Source: Rhodocyclales bacterium RIFCSPLOWO2_02_FULL_63_24 (lineage in GTDB: Bacteria; Pseudomonadota; Gammaproteobacteria; Burkholderiales; Rhodocyclaceae). From it: a stretch of 64,000 nucleotides of DNA. The translations under genes were made by a program, and so were the position numbers. The DNA is taken from the NCBI GenBank assembly GCA_001828935.1, contig MHZX01000063.1:1-64000 (forward strand). Reading direction: 5' to 3'. Below are positions 30,400 through 40,469 of this stretch, piece by piece. Under the pieces are notes generated by a model. The model was not told the DNA's origin and ran no database searches. It worked only from the letters and a program-made list of their open reading frames with translations. Numbering within the stretch: position 1 is the stretch's first letter; every line of letters begins with the position of its first letter.

Positions 30400-31460
30400 G
30401 TGTCGACACCCACGTCAGCGTGCTGTTGGCCGAAGCGGTCGCAGCGCTGGCGATCCAGCCGGCGGGAATCTATGTCGATGCCACTTTCGGTCGCGGCGGC
30501 CACAGCCGCGCGATTCTCGATTCGCTGGGTGCGGCGGGGCGCTTGATCGCGCTCGACCGCGATCCGGCGGCAATTGCCGCCGGATCGTCGTTTACGGACC
30601 CGCGTTTCACCTTGGTGCATGCGCCTTTCAGCGAGTTCGACGCAGTCTTGGACAAGCTCGGCGTGGCACAGGTGGATGGCGTGCTGCTGGACATCGGCGT
30701 TTCGTCGCCGCAACTGAATACGCCCGAACGGGGCATGAGTTTTCGTTTCGATGCGCCGCTGGACATGCGTATGGATACGACGCAGGGGGAGACCGCCGCC
30801 GAGTTTCTGGCGCGGGCATCGCAATCAGAAATAGAAAGGGTGATCAGAGACTATGGCGAAGAACGGTTTGCTCATGCGATTGCAAAGGCGCTTGTTGCTG
30901 CTCGGGGCGAGCACGGTATTTCAAGGACAGGACAGCTTGCCACGCTCGTGGCGCAAGTCGTCCGCACGCGGGAACCGGGTCAGCACCCGGCGACGCGCAG
31001 CTTTCAAGCTCTACGGATTCACGTCAATCGGGAGCTTGAGGAGCTGTCGTTAACCCTGCCCCGTGCCGTTGAAAGGCTGGCACCGGGTGGACGCCTTGCC
31101 GTGATCAGCTTCCATTCGCTGGAGGATCGCATCGTCAAGCGCTTCATGCGCGATGCGGCGCATCCGCCGCAACCGCCGAAAGGGGTGCCGGTGCGCGCGG
31201 TAGATCTACCGCAGCCGATAGTGAAACTGGTGGGCAAGGCGAAGTTTCCCTCGGCTGCCGAAATCGCCGCCAATCCGCGTTGTCGCAGCGCGGTGCTGCG
31301 CGTGGCGCAGAAAGTCGGCCCTGGCGTCGATGGGCCGCGCCCCGAAGGAAGTCCCCTTGGGGAATCCCAAGACGGGGCTCGCCAGAAATCCGGAGCCGCG
31401 CAGCGGCGAACTGCCGTCACCCCCGTTGGCGGGCGGGGGGTGGGGGGTGGGGGCGTATAG
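30396..31460 (+). CDS. rsmH: 16S rRNA m4C1402 methyltransferase RsmH, with repeat-derived tail
   Basis: 354 residues, GTG start overlapping mraZ. SAM motif [13 protein letters not shown], then [10 protein letters not shown] and [16 protein letters not shown], all typical of RsmH (MraW). RsmH normally ends soon after the [11 protein letters not shown] motif; here about 40 extra residues follow, ending in [15 protein letters not shown]. That tail is encoded by a G-rich palindromic repeat, so it probably has no catalytic role. Confidence 0.95.
   Translation: MSVDTHVSVLLAEAVAALAIQPAGIYVDATFGRGGHSRAILDSLGAAGRLIALDRDPAAIAAGSSFTDPRFTLVHAPFSEFDAVLDKLGVAQVDGVLLDIGVSSPQLNTPERGMSFRFDAPLDMRMDTTQGETAAEFLARASQSEIERVIRDYGEERFAHAIAKALVAARGEHGISRTGQLATLVAQVVRTREPGQHPATRSFQALRIHVNRELEELSLTLPRAVERLAPGGRLAVISFHSLEDRIVKRFMRDAAHPPQPPKGVPVRAVDLPQPIVKLVGKAKFPSAAEIAANPRCRSAVLRVAQKVGPGVDGPRPEGSPLGESQDGARQKSGAAQRRTAVTPVGGRGVGGGGV
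31393..31456 (+). repeat. GTCACCCCC-type G-rich palindromic element in rsmH end
   Basis: Stem CCGC/GCGG with GCA loop, then GAAC, then GCCGTCACCCCC and a long G-rich run to the rsmH stop. Shares order and motifs with 36349-36410 and 53611-53675; the stem sequences differ but still pair. Confidence 0.8.
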
Positions 31461-31733
31461 ATGGCACGCGTCAATCTGATCCTGATCCTGATCGCCCTGG
31501 CCTGCGCCTTGTCCGCGGTCAGCGCCAATCATCGTGCGCGCAAGCTGTTCACCGAACTGGAGGCGGTGCAGAAGCGCATGCGCGATCTGGATGTGGAGTG
31601 GGGGCAGTTGCAGCTTGAGCAAAGCACCCTGGCTGCCCATGTCCGGGTGGAGAAGGCGGCGCGCGAAAAGCTCGGCATGAAACCTCCGGCGCCGGGACAG
31701 ATCATTTCGGTCGATCCGGTGGCGGAGAATTGA
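31461..31733 (+). CDS. ftsL: Cell division protein FtsL
   Basis: 90 residues: a single N-terminal membrane helix (LILILIALACALSAV) then a periplasmic coiled coil. Starts immediately after rsmH and ends one base before ftsI. FtsL works with FtsB and FtsQ to activate septal synthesis. Identification rests on position and layout as much as sequence. Confidence 0.93.
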   Translation: MARVNLILILIALACALSAVSANHRARKLFTELEAVQKRMRDLDVEWGQLQLEQSTLAAHVRVEKAAREKLGMKPPAPGQIISVDPVAEN

Positions 31734-31734
31734 C

Positions 31735-33474
31735 ATGGCGATCAAGTCGATCAAGTTCTCCAGAAGCCCGCTGCTTTCCGAGCGCCTGCCGCCCTGGCGG
31801 CAACGGCTGGTGCTGGTGCTGCTGCTGGGTGCCTTCGTCGCGCTGATTGCACGCTCGCTTTACCTGCAGGGTTTCAACAACGAATTCCTTGGCGACAAGG
31901 GACGCGCCCGCTTCGAGCGGGTGATCGACATCTCCGCCACCCGCGGTCGCATCACCGATCGCAATGGCGACGTGCTGGCGGTATCCACTCCGGTGCGCTC
32001 GATCTGGGCGATTCCCGAAGATGCCCAGCTGGCGCCGGCGCAATCGCGCAGCCTGGCGGCCTTGCTCGACATGGACGTGCGCGAGATCGACCGCAAGCTG
32101 GCGTCGGAACGCGAGTTCGTCTATGTCAAACGCCAGTTGCCGCCGGAACTGGCCGATCGGGTTACGGCGCTCAAATTGCCCGGCATCCACCAGAAGAACG
32201 AATACCGGCGCTACTACCCGGCGGGCGAAGTGATGGCGCATATGCTGGGTTTTACCGGCATCGAGGATGCCGGCCAGGAGGGCGTCGAGCTGGCGTTCAA
32301 CGGCCAGCTCTCGGGCAAGCCCGGTTCGCGCCGGGTTATCAAGGACCGGCGCGGCAACGTGGTGGAAGATGTCGAAAGCATCCATCCGCCGCTGGAGGGC
32401 AAGGACATCGCCCTCGCGATCGACTCGAAGGTGCAGTACCTGGCCTATACCCACCTCAAGCACGGGCTGGAGGAGAACCGGGCCAAGGCCGGCGGCGTGG
32501 TCGTACTCGACGCAAGGACCGGCGAAATACTGGCTTTGGCGAATCTGCCGACCTACAACCCGAACAATCGCGTCAAGCTGATCGGCGCCCAGTTGCGCAA
32601 CCGGGCGCTGACCGACACCTTCGAGCCTGGCTCGACCATGAAGCCGTTTACCGTGGCGCTGGCGCTGGAAAAGGGCAATGTCCGCTTCAACACGCCGATC
32701 CAGACCGCGCCGGGGAAAATGACCATCGGCACGGCGACGATTTCCGATGCCCACATGCATGGCGTGCTGACCGTGGCGCAGGTGATCCAGAAATCTTCCA
32801 ATATCGGTGCGGCGAAAATGGCCTTGTCGATGACGCCCGACGACATGTGGACCATGTTCGACAGCATGGGCTTCGGTGCACCCCTGAAGCTCGGCTTTCC
32901 GGGCGAGGTCGGCGGCCGTTTGCGTCCGGCCAAGACCTGGAAGCCGATCGAACAGGCCACCATGGCCTATGGGCATGGCATCTCGGTCACCCTGATCCAG
33001 CTGGCCCGTGCCTACCAGGCCTTCGCCCGCGATGGCGACCTGGTGCCGATCTCGCTGGCCCGGCTCGATGCGCCGCCACTCAACGGCAAGCAGGTGTTCT
33101 CCGCGCAGACCGCGCGTGAAGTCCGCGCCATGCTGGAGATGGCGGTGCAACCCGGGGGTACCGCACCCAAGGCGCAGATTGCCGGCTATCGCGTCGCCGG
33201 CAAGACCGGCACCGCACACAAGATCGAGGGCGGCGCCTATGCCAACAAGTATGTCGCATCGTTTGTCGGCTTCGCCCCGGCCTCCGATCCACGCCTGATC
33301 GTTGCAGTGATGATCGACGAGCCGTCGAATGGCAAGCACCTCGGCGGCGACGTGGCGGCGCCGGTGTTCGCGCAAATCATGGCCGGCAGCCTGCGTACCA
33401 TCGGCGTGGCGCCCGATGCACCGCTCAAGCCGCTGCTGATGACCAGCGCCGAGCCGGTCAAGGAAGAGATGTGA
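31735..33474 (+). CDS. ftsI: Septal peptidoglycan transpeptidase FtsI (PBP3)
   Basis: 579 residues. One membrane helix near 25-45, a pedestal domain (RGRITDRNGDVLAVSTP), then the transpeptidase domain with SxxK in EPGSTMKPF, SxN in KSSNIGAAK and KTG in AGKTGTAHK. Cross-links septal peptidoglycan with FtsW. Its TGA overlaps the murE GTG by 4 bp. Confidence 0.97.
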   Translation: MAIKSIKFSRSPLLSERLPPWRQRLVLVLLLGAFVALIARSLYLQGFNNEFLGDKGRARFERVIDISATRGRITDRNGDVLAVSTPVRSIWAIPEDAQLAPAQSRSLAALLDMDVREIDRKLASEREFVYVKRQLPPELADRVTALKLPGIHQKNEYRRYYPAGEVMAHMLGFTGIEDAGQEGVELAFNGQLSGKPGSRRVIKDRRGNVVEDVESIHPPLEGKDIALAIDSKVQYLAYTHLKHGLEENRAKAGGVVVLDARTGEILALANLPTYNPNNRVKLIGAQLRNRALTDTFEPGSTMKPFTVALALEKGNVRFNTPIQTAPGKMTIGTATISDAHMHGVLTVAQVIQKSSNIGAAKMALSMTPDDMWTMFDSMGFGAPLKLGFPGEVGGRLRPAKTWKPIEQATMAYGHGISVTLIQLARAYQAFARDGDLVPISLARLDAPPLNGKQVFSAQTAREVRAMLEMAVQPGGTAPKAQIAGYRVAGKTGTAHKIEGGAYANKYVASFVGFAPASDPRLIVAVMIDEPSNGKHLGGDVAAPVFAQIMAGSLRTIGVAPDAPLKPLLMTSAEPVKEEM

Positions 33475-34940
33475 ACGCCGCCATGGCCCTGCTTGAACAA
33501 CTTCAGCGCCAGGGGATCAAGCCGGTGCGCTTGACCGCCGATTCGCGCCGCGTGCAGCCGGGAGATGTCTTCGTCGCCTTTCCCGGCAGCCAGGTCGATG
33601 GTCGCGATTTCATCGCCCAGGCGCTGGCGCAGGGTGCGGTGGCGGTGCTTGCCGAGACAGGTCGAGATGGCACTGCAAGAGTCGGCGCTGGCGAGACGGC
33701 GATTATTGAGGTGCATGGACTCGCGGCGCTTTCAGGCGAACTCGCGCACTTGGTCTACGGCCGTCCCTCGGCGCATCTCTGGCTCGCCGGGGTGACCGGC
33801 ACCAACGGCAAGACCTCGGTATCGCAATGGCTCGCGCAGGCGATGAATTCCCTGCAGCACCGATGCGCAGTGATCGGCACCCTGGGCAACGGTTTTCTCG
33901 ATGCGCTGGACGAAAGCCCCAACACCACGCCGGACGCGATCGCCCTGCATGCGGCACTCGCCGGTTTCGTCGCGCGCGGCGCCGATGCCTGCGCGATGGA
34001 AGTTTCTTCCATCGGCCTCGATCAGGGGCGGGTCAATGGCGCGGCCTTCGACGTCGCGGTATTCACCAACCTGACCCGCGACCATCTCGAATATCACGTC
34101 ACCATGGAAGCCTACGCGGCGGCCAAGGAAAAGCTTTTCTTCGCGCCGGGGCTGGGCGCTGCAGTGCTGAACCTTGACGATCCCATGGGGGTCCAATTTG
34201 CTGCAAAGCTAAGCGGCCGCCTGCGCACTATCGGCTATACGCTGACCGATCCAGTCTCCGCCCTCGTCGATGAAGTATTGACTGCAGAAAATCTCAACAT
34301 GGGTGCTTCCGGCATCGAGTTCGATTTGCGCGGGTTTCACTTTTCGGCTCCCGTCGTGGGCCGCTTCAACGTGTCCAATCTGCTCGCCGTGATCGGCGCC
34401 CTGTTGGCACGAGGCGAACGCCTCGAAGACATCGCCGCCGCCCTGCGCCGCATCCGGCCGCCACCAGGACGCATGCAGACGCTGGGCGGTGAGCAACAAC
34501 CGCTGGTGGTGGTGGATTACGCGCATACCCCGGACGCGCTGGAAAAGGCCCTCGGCGTGCTGCGCGAAACCGTCACGGCGCGTGGTGGCAGGCTGATTTG
34601 CGTGTTCGGCTGTGGCGGCGAGCGCGATCCCGGCAAGCGGCCGCAGATGGGCGCGGTGGCCGAGCGTCTGGCGGATCGCGTGGTGCTCACCAGCGACAAT
34701 CCGCGCCGGGAAGACCAGCAGGCGATCATCGACGGCATCATCAAAGGCTTCCAGCGACCGCCGCAGGTCCAGCCCGACCGCGGGCAGGCCATCGCCGATG
34801 CGGTGGCGGGCGCCGACCCGCGCGACGTGATCCTGCTCGCCGGCAAAGGCCATGAGCCCTACCAGGAAATCGCTGGGGTGCGACATCCCTTCTCCGATCT
34901 CGCCGCGGCAAAGTCGGCGCTGGCGATACGGCAACGGTAG
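33471..34940 (+). CDS. murE: UDP-MurNAc-L-Ala-D-Glu:meso-DAP ligase
   Basis: 489 residues, GTG start overlapping ftsI. ATP site GVTGTNGKTSVSQ. The DNPR motif (TSDNPRRED) specifies meso-diaminopimelate. Two copies of the 22-bp word fall in the gene: one in a variable loop (RVGAGETAI), the other at the last codons (KSALAIRQR). Confidence 0.96.
   Translation: MNAAMALLEQLQRQGIKPVRLTADSRRVQPGDVFVAFPGSQVDGRDFIAQALAQGAVAVLAETGRDGTARVGAGETAIIEVHGLAALSGELAHLVYGRPSAHLWLAGVTGTNGKTSVSQWLAQAMNSLQHRCAVIGTLGNGFLDALDESPNTTPDAIALHAALAGFVARGADACAMEVSSIGLDQGRVNGAAFDVAVFTNLTRDHLEYHVTMEAYAAAKEKLFFAPGLGAAVLNLDDPMGVQFAAKLSGRLRTIGYTLTDPVSALVDEVLTAENLNMGASGIEFDLRGFHFSAPVVGRFNVSNLLAVIGALLARGERLEDIAAALRRIRPPPGRMQTLGGEQQPLVVVDYAHTPDALEKALGVLRETVTARGGRLICVFGCGGERDPGKRPQMGAVAERLADRVVLTSDNPRREDQQAIIDGIIKGFQRPPQVQPDRGQAIADAVAGADPRDVILLAGKGHEPYQEIAGVRHPFSDLAAAKSALAIRQR
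33680..33701 (+). repeat. 22-bp word, copy 5
   Basis: Consensus copy with AG between blocks, in a variable loop of murE between GAVAVLAE and the substrate domain. Confidence 0.75.
34912..34933 (+). repeat. 22-bp word, copy 6
   Basis: Copy ending ACGGCA, over the last residues of MurE, seven bases short of the end of its stop codon. Confidence 0.75.
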
Positions 34941-34948
34941 CGAAAACC

Positions 34949-36418
34949 ATGATGATGACCCTCCACCAGGCCGCGCAGGCCATCGCCGCCCAGGCGCAGG
35001 GCGCCGACGCCGGCTTCGGCGGCGTGTCCACCGATTCGCGCAGCATTGCCGCCGGCGAGCTGTTTGTCGCCCTCAGCGGCGAGCACTTCGACGGCCACGA
35101 TTATGTTGCCGATGTCCTCGCGCGCGGCGCGGCAGGCGCTTTGGTCAGCCATGAGTTCGCCGCGGCGCATCCCGGTCTGCCGCTGCTTGGCGCCACCGAT
35201 ACGCGTCTGGCGCTGGGCGCGCTGGCGGCATACTGGCGCGGCCGCTTCGCGATTCCGTTGATCGGCATCACCGGCAGCAATGGCAAGACCACGGTAAAGG
35301 AAATGTGCGCGGCGATTTTGCGCGCGCAGCATGGTCGCGCCGATTCCGTATTGGCGACCGTCGGCAACCTCAACAACGACATCGGCCTGCCGCTGACCCT
35401 GCTCAAGCTGCGCCCGTCGCACTGTGCCGCAGTGATCGAGATGGGGATGAACCACGTCGGGGAAATCGATTACCTGACGCACCTGGCGGCGCCCACCGTA
35501 GCCGTGGTGAACAATGCCCAACGCGCCCATCTGGAGGGTCTCGGTTCGGTGCAGGATGTTGCGCTGGCCAAGGGGGAGATATTCGCCGGGCTGGCCGCCG
35601 ACGGCATCGCCGTGTTCAATGCCGACGATGCGCAGGCCGCGGTCTGGCGCGAACTGTCGAGAGATAACCGGCAACTGAGTTTCGGCCTCAATCAGGCGGC
35701 CGACGTGCGCGGCCGGTTCAATGCCCACGGTTTCGGCGGCGACCTGCATCTGGTCACGCCCTGGGGCGAGATCGACCTGGTGCTTCCTGTGCCGGGTTGC
35801 CACAATGCCCGCAATGCCTGTGCGGCGGCGGCGGCGGCGCTGGCCGCGGGGGCCGCGGCGGACGCCGTCAGGCAGGGCTTGGCGGGATTTGCCGGGGTCA
35901 AGGGGCGCTTGCAGCGACGCGTCGGCCGCCACGGCGCGCTGGTGATCGATGACAGTTACAACGCCAACCCGGATTCGATGCGCGCCGCGATCGACGTCTT
36001 GGCTTCGGTGCCCGGCAAGTGCATTTTCGTCATGGGCGACATGGGCGAGGCCGGCGCGGCAGCCGGCCAGTTTCACGATGAGATCGGCGGCTACGCCAAG
36101 AGCCACGGCATCGACCGCCTGCTGTGCCTGGGCGAACTGTCGGCCGCCGCCGCGGCCAACTTCGGCGAAGGCGGCCAGCACTTCCAGCGCATCGAAGACC
36201 TGGTGAAGGCGCTGCTGGCCGAACTCGACGCGCAGACCACGGTGCTGGTCAAGGGCTCGCGCTTCATGAAGATGGAGCGCGTGGTCGCGGCTGCAGTAGA
36301 CGAGGGCGCCGTCGTTGGGCCGCCCCAAGGCGGCGCAAGCCATCAACCGGAGCAGGCGCAGCCTGCGAACAGCCGTCGCCCCCTTGCTGGGGAAGGGGGA
36401 CGGGGGAAAGGTGAATAA
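34949..36418 (+). CDS. murF: UDP-MurNAc-tripeptide:D-Ala-D-Ala ligase, with repeat-derived tail
   Basis: 489 residues beginning [12 protein letters not shown]; any of the first three ATG codons could be used. ATP site [14 protein letters not shown], then [16 protein letters not shown] typical of MurF. MurF should end around [15 protein letters not shown]; about 40 further residues rich in Gly, Pro and Arg are coded by the G-rich repeat. TAA overlaps the mraY ATG by one base. Confidence 0.96.
   Translation: MMMTLHQAAQAIAAQAQGADAGFGGVSTDSRSIAAGELFVALSGEHFDGHDYVADVLARGAAGALVSHEFAAAHPGLPLLGATDTRLALGALAAYWRGRFAIPLIGITGSNGKTTVKEMCAAILRAQHGRADSVLATVGNLNNDIGLPLTLLKLRPSHCAAVIEMGMNHVGEIDYLTHLAAPTVAVVNNAQRAHLEGLGSVQDVALAKGEIFAGLAADGIAVFNADDAQAAVWRELSRDNRQLSFGLNQAADVRGRFNAHGFGGDLHLVTPWGEIDLVLPVPGCHNARNACAAAAAALAAGAAADAVRQGLAGFAGVKGRLQRRVGRHGALVIDDSYNANPDSMRAAIDVLASVPGKCIFVMGDMGEAGAAAGQFHDEIGGYAKSHGIDRLLCLGELSAAAAANFGEGGQHFQRIEDLVKALLAELDAQTTVLVKGSRFMKMERVVAAAVDEGAVVGPPQGGASHQPEQAQPANSRRPLAGEGGRGKGE
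36349..36410 (+). repeat. GTCACCCCC-type element in murF end
   Basis: Stem GCAGGC/GCCTGC with GCA loop, then GAAC, GCCGTCGCCCCC and a G-rich run. The stem differs from the rsmH and secA copies yet keeps perfect pairing. Confidence 0.8.
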
Positions 36419-37587
36419 TGCTGCTTGAACTCGCGCAATGGCTGGCCAAGGATTTTCGCGGCTTCAACGTCTTCGGCTACATCACCCTGCGCGCGGTGCT
36501 GGCGACCATGACGGCGCTGACCATTTCCTTTGTCTTCGGCCCGGCGGTGATCCGCTGGCTGGCGGCCAAGAAGATCGGCCAGTCGGTGCGCAGCGACGGG
36601 CCGCAGACGCACCTGGTGAAGGCCGGCACGCCGACCATGGGCGGCGCCTTGATTCTGATTTCGCTCGGCGTGTCGACGCTGCTGTGGGCCGACCTGTCCA
36701 ATCGCTTCATCTGGATCGTGCTGATCGTCACCCTCGGTTACGGCGCGGTGGGCTGGGTCGACGACTGGCGCAAGGTGGTCTATCGCAACCCGGACGGCCT
36801 CTCGGCGCGCGCCAAGTTCTTCTGGCAGTCGGTGATCGGGCTGGTCGCAGCAATCTACTTGGCATTTTCGATTTCGGCGCCCAACAACGAAAAGGTGGTG
36901 CAATTGTTCTTCCAGTGGGTGTCTTCCGGTTTCACCCTGGAACTGCCGCAGCAGACCGCCCTGATCGTGCCCTTCTTCAAGAGCGTCACCTACCCGCTGG
37001 GCATGTTCGGCTTCATCCTGCTGACCTACCTGGTGATCGTCGGCAGCAGCAATGCGGTAAATCTGACCGACGGCCTCGACGGCCTGGCGATCATGCCGAC
37101 GGTGCTGGTCGGCGCCGCGCTGGGCATCTTCACCTATGTCGCCGGCAACTCGGTGTTCTCGAAATACCTGCTGCTGCCCTACATACCCGGCGCCGGCGAG
37201 CTGACGGTGTTCTGCGGTGCGATCGCCGGCGCCGGCCTCGGATTCCTCTGGTTCAACGCCTATCCAGCCGAGGTCTTCATGGGCGATGTCGGCGCTCTGG
37301 CGCTGGGCGCGGCGCTCGGCGCGGTGGCCGTGGTGGCGCGCCAGGAAATCGTGCTGTTCATCATGGGCGGCGTATTCGTTGCCGAGACCCTGTCGGTGAT
37401 GCTCCAGGTCGGCTACTTCAAATACACCAAGAAGCGCTACGGCGAGGGACGGCGAATCCTGCGCATGGCGCCGCTGCATCATCATTTCGAACAAACCGGC
37501 TGGAAGGAGACGCAGGTCGTGGTGCGCTTCTGGATCATCACGATTCTGCTGGTGCTGTTCGGCCTGTCGACCTTGAAGATACGATGA
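36418..37587 (+). CDS. mraY: Phospho-MurNAc-pentapeptide translocase
   Basis: 389 residues, ten membrane helices. Catalytic motifs [17 protein letters not shown] and the late MAPLHHHFE are intact. Makes lipid I at the inner face of the membrane. Followed by a 115-bp gap that holds a large palindromic repeat, the longest gap within the mur segment. Confidence 0.97.
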   Translation: MLLELAQWLAKDFRGFNVFGYITLRAVLATMTALTISFVFGPAVIRWLAAKKIGQSVRSDGPQTHLVKAGTPTMGGALILISLGVSTLLWADLSNRFIWIVLIVTLGYGAVGWVDDWRKVVYRNPDGLSARAKFFWQSVIGLVAAIYLAFSISAPNNEKVVQLFFQWVSSGFTLELPQQTALIVPFFKSVTYPLGMFGFILLTYLVIVGSSNAVNLTDGLDGLAIMPTVLVGAALGIFTYVAGNSVFSKYLLLPYIPGAGELTVFCGAIAGAGLGFLWFNAYPAEVFMGDVGALALGAALGAVAVVARQEIVLFIMGGVFVAETLSVMLQVGYFKYTKKRYGEGRRILRMAPLHHHFEQTGWKETQVVVRFWIITILLVLFGLSTLKIR

Positions 37588-37593
37588 AAGACT

Positions 37594-37697
37594 TTCACCA
37601 CCAAGGCACCAAGTGCACAAAGATGCACCAAGAAAACCAGAACTGTCTTGTTGCAGTTCTTGGTGTTCCTTGGTGTTCTTGGTGTCTTGGTGGTGAA
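37594..37697. repeat. Large palindromic CACCAAG repeat between mraY and murD
   Basis: The left half is built from CACCAAG steps and the right half from their complement CTTGGTG. Ends TTCACCACCAAG and CTTGGTGGTGAA pair fully; the centre is AGAACTG / CAGTTCT with an 8-base loop. CACCAAGG-type repeats are seen widely between bacterial genes. Transcribed as part of the dcw mRNA it would fold into a stem of about 45 bp, possibly affecting RNA stability. The right end lies directly before murD. Confidence 0.88.
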
Positions 37698-37702
37698 GGC
37701 TT

Positions 37703-39199
37703 ATGAACTTGAACGGCAAACACGTCCTGGTGCTCGGCCTCGGCGAATCCGGGCTGGCGGCGGCGTGCTGGTGCGCGCGGCAGGGCGCGCGGGTGCGAGT
37801 GGCCGACACGCGCGCGGCGCCGCCGTATTTGGACGAGTTGCGTCGCCGTGTTACCGGCGCCGACTCCCGGCTGGAGTTCATCGCCGGCGAGTTCGACAAG
37901 GCGCTGCTTGCAGGCATCGATCTGCTGGTGCTGTCGCCGGGACTTTCGGGCGGTCTGATGGTGGTGATCCACGCCCGTGCTTCCGGGATTCCGGTGCTGG
38001 GCGAGATCGAGCTGTTCGCCCAGGGACTGCGCGCCCTCGGCTCCACCGCGCCGGTGCTGGCGATTACCGGCACCAATGGCAAGACCACCACCACTGCATT
38101 GAGCGGGCACCTGCTGCGCGCCACGGGCAAGACGGTCGGCGTCGCCGGCAATATCTCACCGGCCGCGCTTACCGCCTTGATGGATGCGCAGGACGTGGGC
38201 GCCCTGCCGCAGATCTGGGTGCTGGAGCTCTCCAGTTTCCAGCTGGAGACCACCGAGACGCTGAATCCGATGGCGGCGACGGTGCTCAATATCTCCGACG
38301 ACCATCTCGATCGCTACATCGACCTCGACGAATACGCGTCGGCCAAGGCACGGGTTTTCAAGAGCACCGAGGGTGCGCCCGGCGTCCAGGTACTCAATCG
38401 CGCCGATCCGCGCGTGCGCCGGATGGCACTGGCCGATCGCCGCATCATCAGCTTCGGGCTCGACGCGCCGGCGACCGGCGAGGATTTCGGCCTGCGTCCG
38501 AACCGGGGCGAGCCGTGGCTGGTGCAGGGCGAGCGCTTTCTGCTGCCGGTAGCGGAACTGCCGCTGGCCGGTTTGCACAATGCCGCCAACGCCATGGCTG
38601 CGCTGGCGCTTTGCGCCAGCCTCGGCTTCGATGCCAATGCCTTGCTGCCGGCCTTGCGCAGCTTCCGCGGCTTGCCGCACCGGGTCGAGAAAGTTGCCGA
38701 GCTGGATGGCGTGAGCTGGTACGACGATTCCAAGGGCACCAATGTCGGTGCCACGGTGGCGGCGCTGAACGGTATTGGCGGCCAGTTGGCCGCCCAGAAT
38801 AGTCACCTCGCTCCCACGGGGAGGGAGGCCGGGAGGGAGGGCTCCCAATTGGCGAATGCCGGCAACAAGAATGATCGCAAGATCATTCTTGTTGCCGGGG
38901 GCGACGGCAAGGGACAGGATTTTTCGCCGTTGGGCAAAGCTGCGGCACGCCATGCCCGCGCCGCGGTGCTGATCGGCCGCGACGGGCCGCTGATCGAGAA
39001 GGTGCTTGGTGCCGCCGGCGTCGCGGTCGAAAGCGCGGGCGACATGGAGGATGCGGTGCGCCGCGCCCGCGTTCTGGCGCAACCGGGCGACGCCGTGCTG
39101 CTGTCGCCGGCCTGCGCCAGCTTCGACATGTTCCGCAATTACGAGCATCGTGCGCAGGTATTCGTCGCGGCGGTACGCGCACTGGAGGCCGCCGCGTGA
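37703..39199 (+). CDS. murD: UDP-MurNAc-L-Ala:D-Glu ligase, with in-frame insert
   Basis: 498 residues, longer than the usual 440-460. Nucleotide fold [14 protein letters not shown] site [13 protein letters not shown], and the C-terminal motif [13 protein letters not shown]. Between AALNGIGG and [15 protein letters not shown] about 30 extra residues (from QLAAQNSHL to NKND) are present where E. coli MurD has about seven. The insert is made of a G-rich repeat plus an inverted copy of the codons for KIILVAG. The reading frame is kept, and murD is essential, so the protein is presumably active. Confidence 0.95.
   Translation: MNLNGKHVLVLGLGESGLAAACWCARQGARVRVADTRAAPPYLDELRRRVTGADSRLEFIAGEFDKALLAGIDLLVLSPGLSGGLMVVIHARASGIPVLGEIELFAQGLRALGSTAPVLAITGTNGKTTTTALSGHLLRATGKTVGVAGNISPAALTALMDAQDVGALPQIWVLELSSFQLETTETLNPMAATVLNISDDHLDRYIDLDEYASAKARVFKSTEGAPGVQVLNRADPRVRRMALADRRIISFGLDAPATGEDFGLRPNRGEPWLVQGERFLLPVAELPLAGLHNAANAMAALALCASLGFDANALLPALRSFRGLPHRVEKVAELDGVSWYDDSKGTNVGATVAALNGIGGQLAAQNSHLAPTGREAGREGSQLANAGNKNDRKIILVAGGDGKGQDFSPLGKAAARHARAAVLIGRDGPLIEKVLGAAGVAVESAGDMEDAVRRARVLAQPGDAVLLSPACASFDMFRNYEHRAQVFVAAVRALEAAA
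37844..37865 (-). repeat. 22-bp word, copy 7
   Basis: Minus-strand variant with GCCGGTA in the middle and ACGGCG at the end, in murD codons for RVTGADS. Confidence 0.6.
38790..38898 (+). repeat. In-frame insert in murD: G-rich element plus perfect hairpin
   Basis: Starts with GAATAGTCACC (38797-38807) and a CTCCC/GGGAG-rich block, then an 18-bp perfect hairpin at 38859-38876 and 38881-38898 with loop GCAA. The right arm codes for conserved MurD residues, so the left arm is the new copy. Confidence 0.8.
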
Positions 39200-40359
39200 G
39201 TCGGGCCTACGCCTCGCCGGCGCACCCGGCGCCCGCCGAACTCGACGGCCTGCTGCTGTGGCCGGCACTCGGCCTGCTCCTGCTGGGGCTGGTGATGGTG
39301 TATTCGGCCTCCATCGCGATGGCCGAGGGCAGCCGCTTCACGGGCAACCAGTCGGCCTATTTCCTGTTTCGTCACGGAGTCTTTCTGACCGTCGGCCTGG
39401 TGGCCGGCGTGATGGCCTTCCAGATTCCGCTGCGCCTGTGGCAGCAGGCGGCGCCCTGGCTGTTCCTGGCCGGAGTCGTGCTGCTGCTGTTGGTGCTGAT
39501 TCCCCATGTCGGCCGCTCGGTCAATGGCGCCCAGCGCTGGATCGGCCTCGGCCCGATCAACCTGCAGCCCTCTGAGTTGATGAAGCTTTTCGTTGTGCTC
39601 TACGCCGCCGACTACACCACGCGCAAGCTCGACGACATGGGCAGCTTCCTGCGCGGCTTCGGTCCGATGGCGCTGGTCATGGTGCTGGTCGGCGCCCTGC
39701 TGCTGCGCGAGCCGGATTTCGGCGCGCTGGTGGTGATCCTCTGCATCGCCACCGGCATCCTGTTCCTCGGCGGCATCAATGCCCGCGTGTTCGGCGTGCT
39801 GGTGGTGGTCCTGGCGGTCAGTTTCGTCATCATGATCTGGGTTTCGCCGTATCGGCGCGAGCGCATCTTCGGCTTCATGGATCCCTGGCAGGATGCCTTC
39901 GGCAAGGGCTACCAGCTCTCGCACGCGTTGATCGCCTTCGGCCGTGGCGAGTGGTTCGGCGTCGGCCTCGGCGCCAGCGTCGAGAAACTGTTCTACCTGC
40001 CCGAAGCGCACACCGATTTCCTGCTGGCGGTGATCGCCGAGGAACTCGGTTTCGTCGGAGTCTGCCTCGTGGTCGGTCTGTTCGCCTTGCTGGTGCAGCG
40101 CGCCTTTGCCATTGGCCGCCAGGCGCTGGTGCTCGGCCGCGTGCATTCCGGGCTGGTGGCGCAAGGCATCGGCATCTGGCTCGGGGTCCAGGGTTTCATC
40201 AACATGGGTGTGAACATGGGCTTGCTGCCGACCAAGGGCCTGACTCTGCCGCTGATGAGTTTCGGCGGCTCGGGCATCGTGGCGAACTGTCTTGCGTTGG
40301 GAATACTGCTCAGGGTTGACTGGGAAAACAGGCAGTTGATGAGGGGGCAACAAGTATGA
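39196..40359 (+). CDS. ftsW: Septal peptidoglycan glycosyltransferase FtsW
   Basis: 387 residues with ten membrane helices, SEDS family. GTG start overlaps murD by 4 bp. Motifs [17 protein letters not shown] and the late [16 protein letters not shown] are family hallmarks. Polymerises glycan strands with FtsI. Its last codons form the left arm of a 21-bp hairpin that continues past the stop. Confidence 0.96.
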   Translation: MSRAYASPAHPAPAELDGLLLWPALGLLLLGLVMVYSASIAMAEGSRFTGNQSAYFLFRHGVFLTVGLVAGVMAFQIPLRLWQQAAPWLFLAGVVLLLLVLIPHVGRSVNGAQRWIGLGPINLQPSELMKLFVVLYAADYTTRKLDDMGSFLRGFGPMALVMVLVGALLLREPDFGALVVILCIATGILFLGGINARVFGVLVVVLAVSFVIMIWVSPYRRERIFGFMDPWQDAFGKGYQLSHALIAFGRGEWFGVGLGASVEKLFYLPEAHTDFLLAVIAEELGFVGVCLVVGLFALLVQRAFAIGRQALVLGRVHSGLVAQGIGIWLGVQGFINMGVNMGLLPTKGLTLPLMSFGGSGIVANCLALGILLRVDWENRQLMRGQQV

Positions 40360-40380
40360 CCCCTCATCAATTGCCTGTTT
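40326..40380. repeat. 21-bp inverted repeat across the ftsW stop
   Basis: Arms at 40326-40346 and 40360-40380, one mismatch in 21, with a 13-base loop holding the stop. The left arm is ftsW coding (NRQLMRG), so the right arm is the likely inverted copy. No T run follows, so it is not a standard terminator. Confidence 0.85.
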
Positions 40381-40469
40381 CGGTGAAGGCCAACTTGCGT
40401 CAGCAAGTTAAGTCCCGCAGATACGGCCGGCACCAGAACCACAAGCTTATGAGTGGTCAGCAGGTATGA
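40356..40469 (+). CDS. Possible small ORF between ftsW and murG
   Basis: 37 codons starting [17 protein letters not shown]. Its ATG overlaps the ftsW stop as ATGA and its TGA overlaps the murG ATG as ATGA, so it would bridge the two genes by translational coupling. It is basic and hydrophilic and resembles nothing recognised. Because the start is the right arm of an inverted duplication and the middle resembles the dispersed GTGAAGGC element, it may be an accident of insertion that happens to keep coupling. Confidence 0.3.
   Translation: MTPHQLPVSVKANLRQQVKSRRYGRHQNHKLMSGQQV
40377..40414 (+). repeat. Partial GTGAAGGC element, copy C
   Basis: GTTTCGGTGAAGGCCAAC resembles the first 18 bases of copy A; a stem AACTTGC/GCAAGTT then TTAAG follows, in the same order as in A and B but with different stem bases. 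Match is shorter than A versus B. Confidence 0.5.

Noticed and set aside
31313-31334. AGTCGGCCCTGGCG in rsmH as a twelfth word copy
   Set aside because: Core mismatch and no ACGGC block; may be a decayed copy but not counted.
37587-37706. 40-codon reading frame beginning [13 protein letters not shown]
   Set aside because: It is the translation of a palindromic CACCAAG repeat, a known source of false small proteins.
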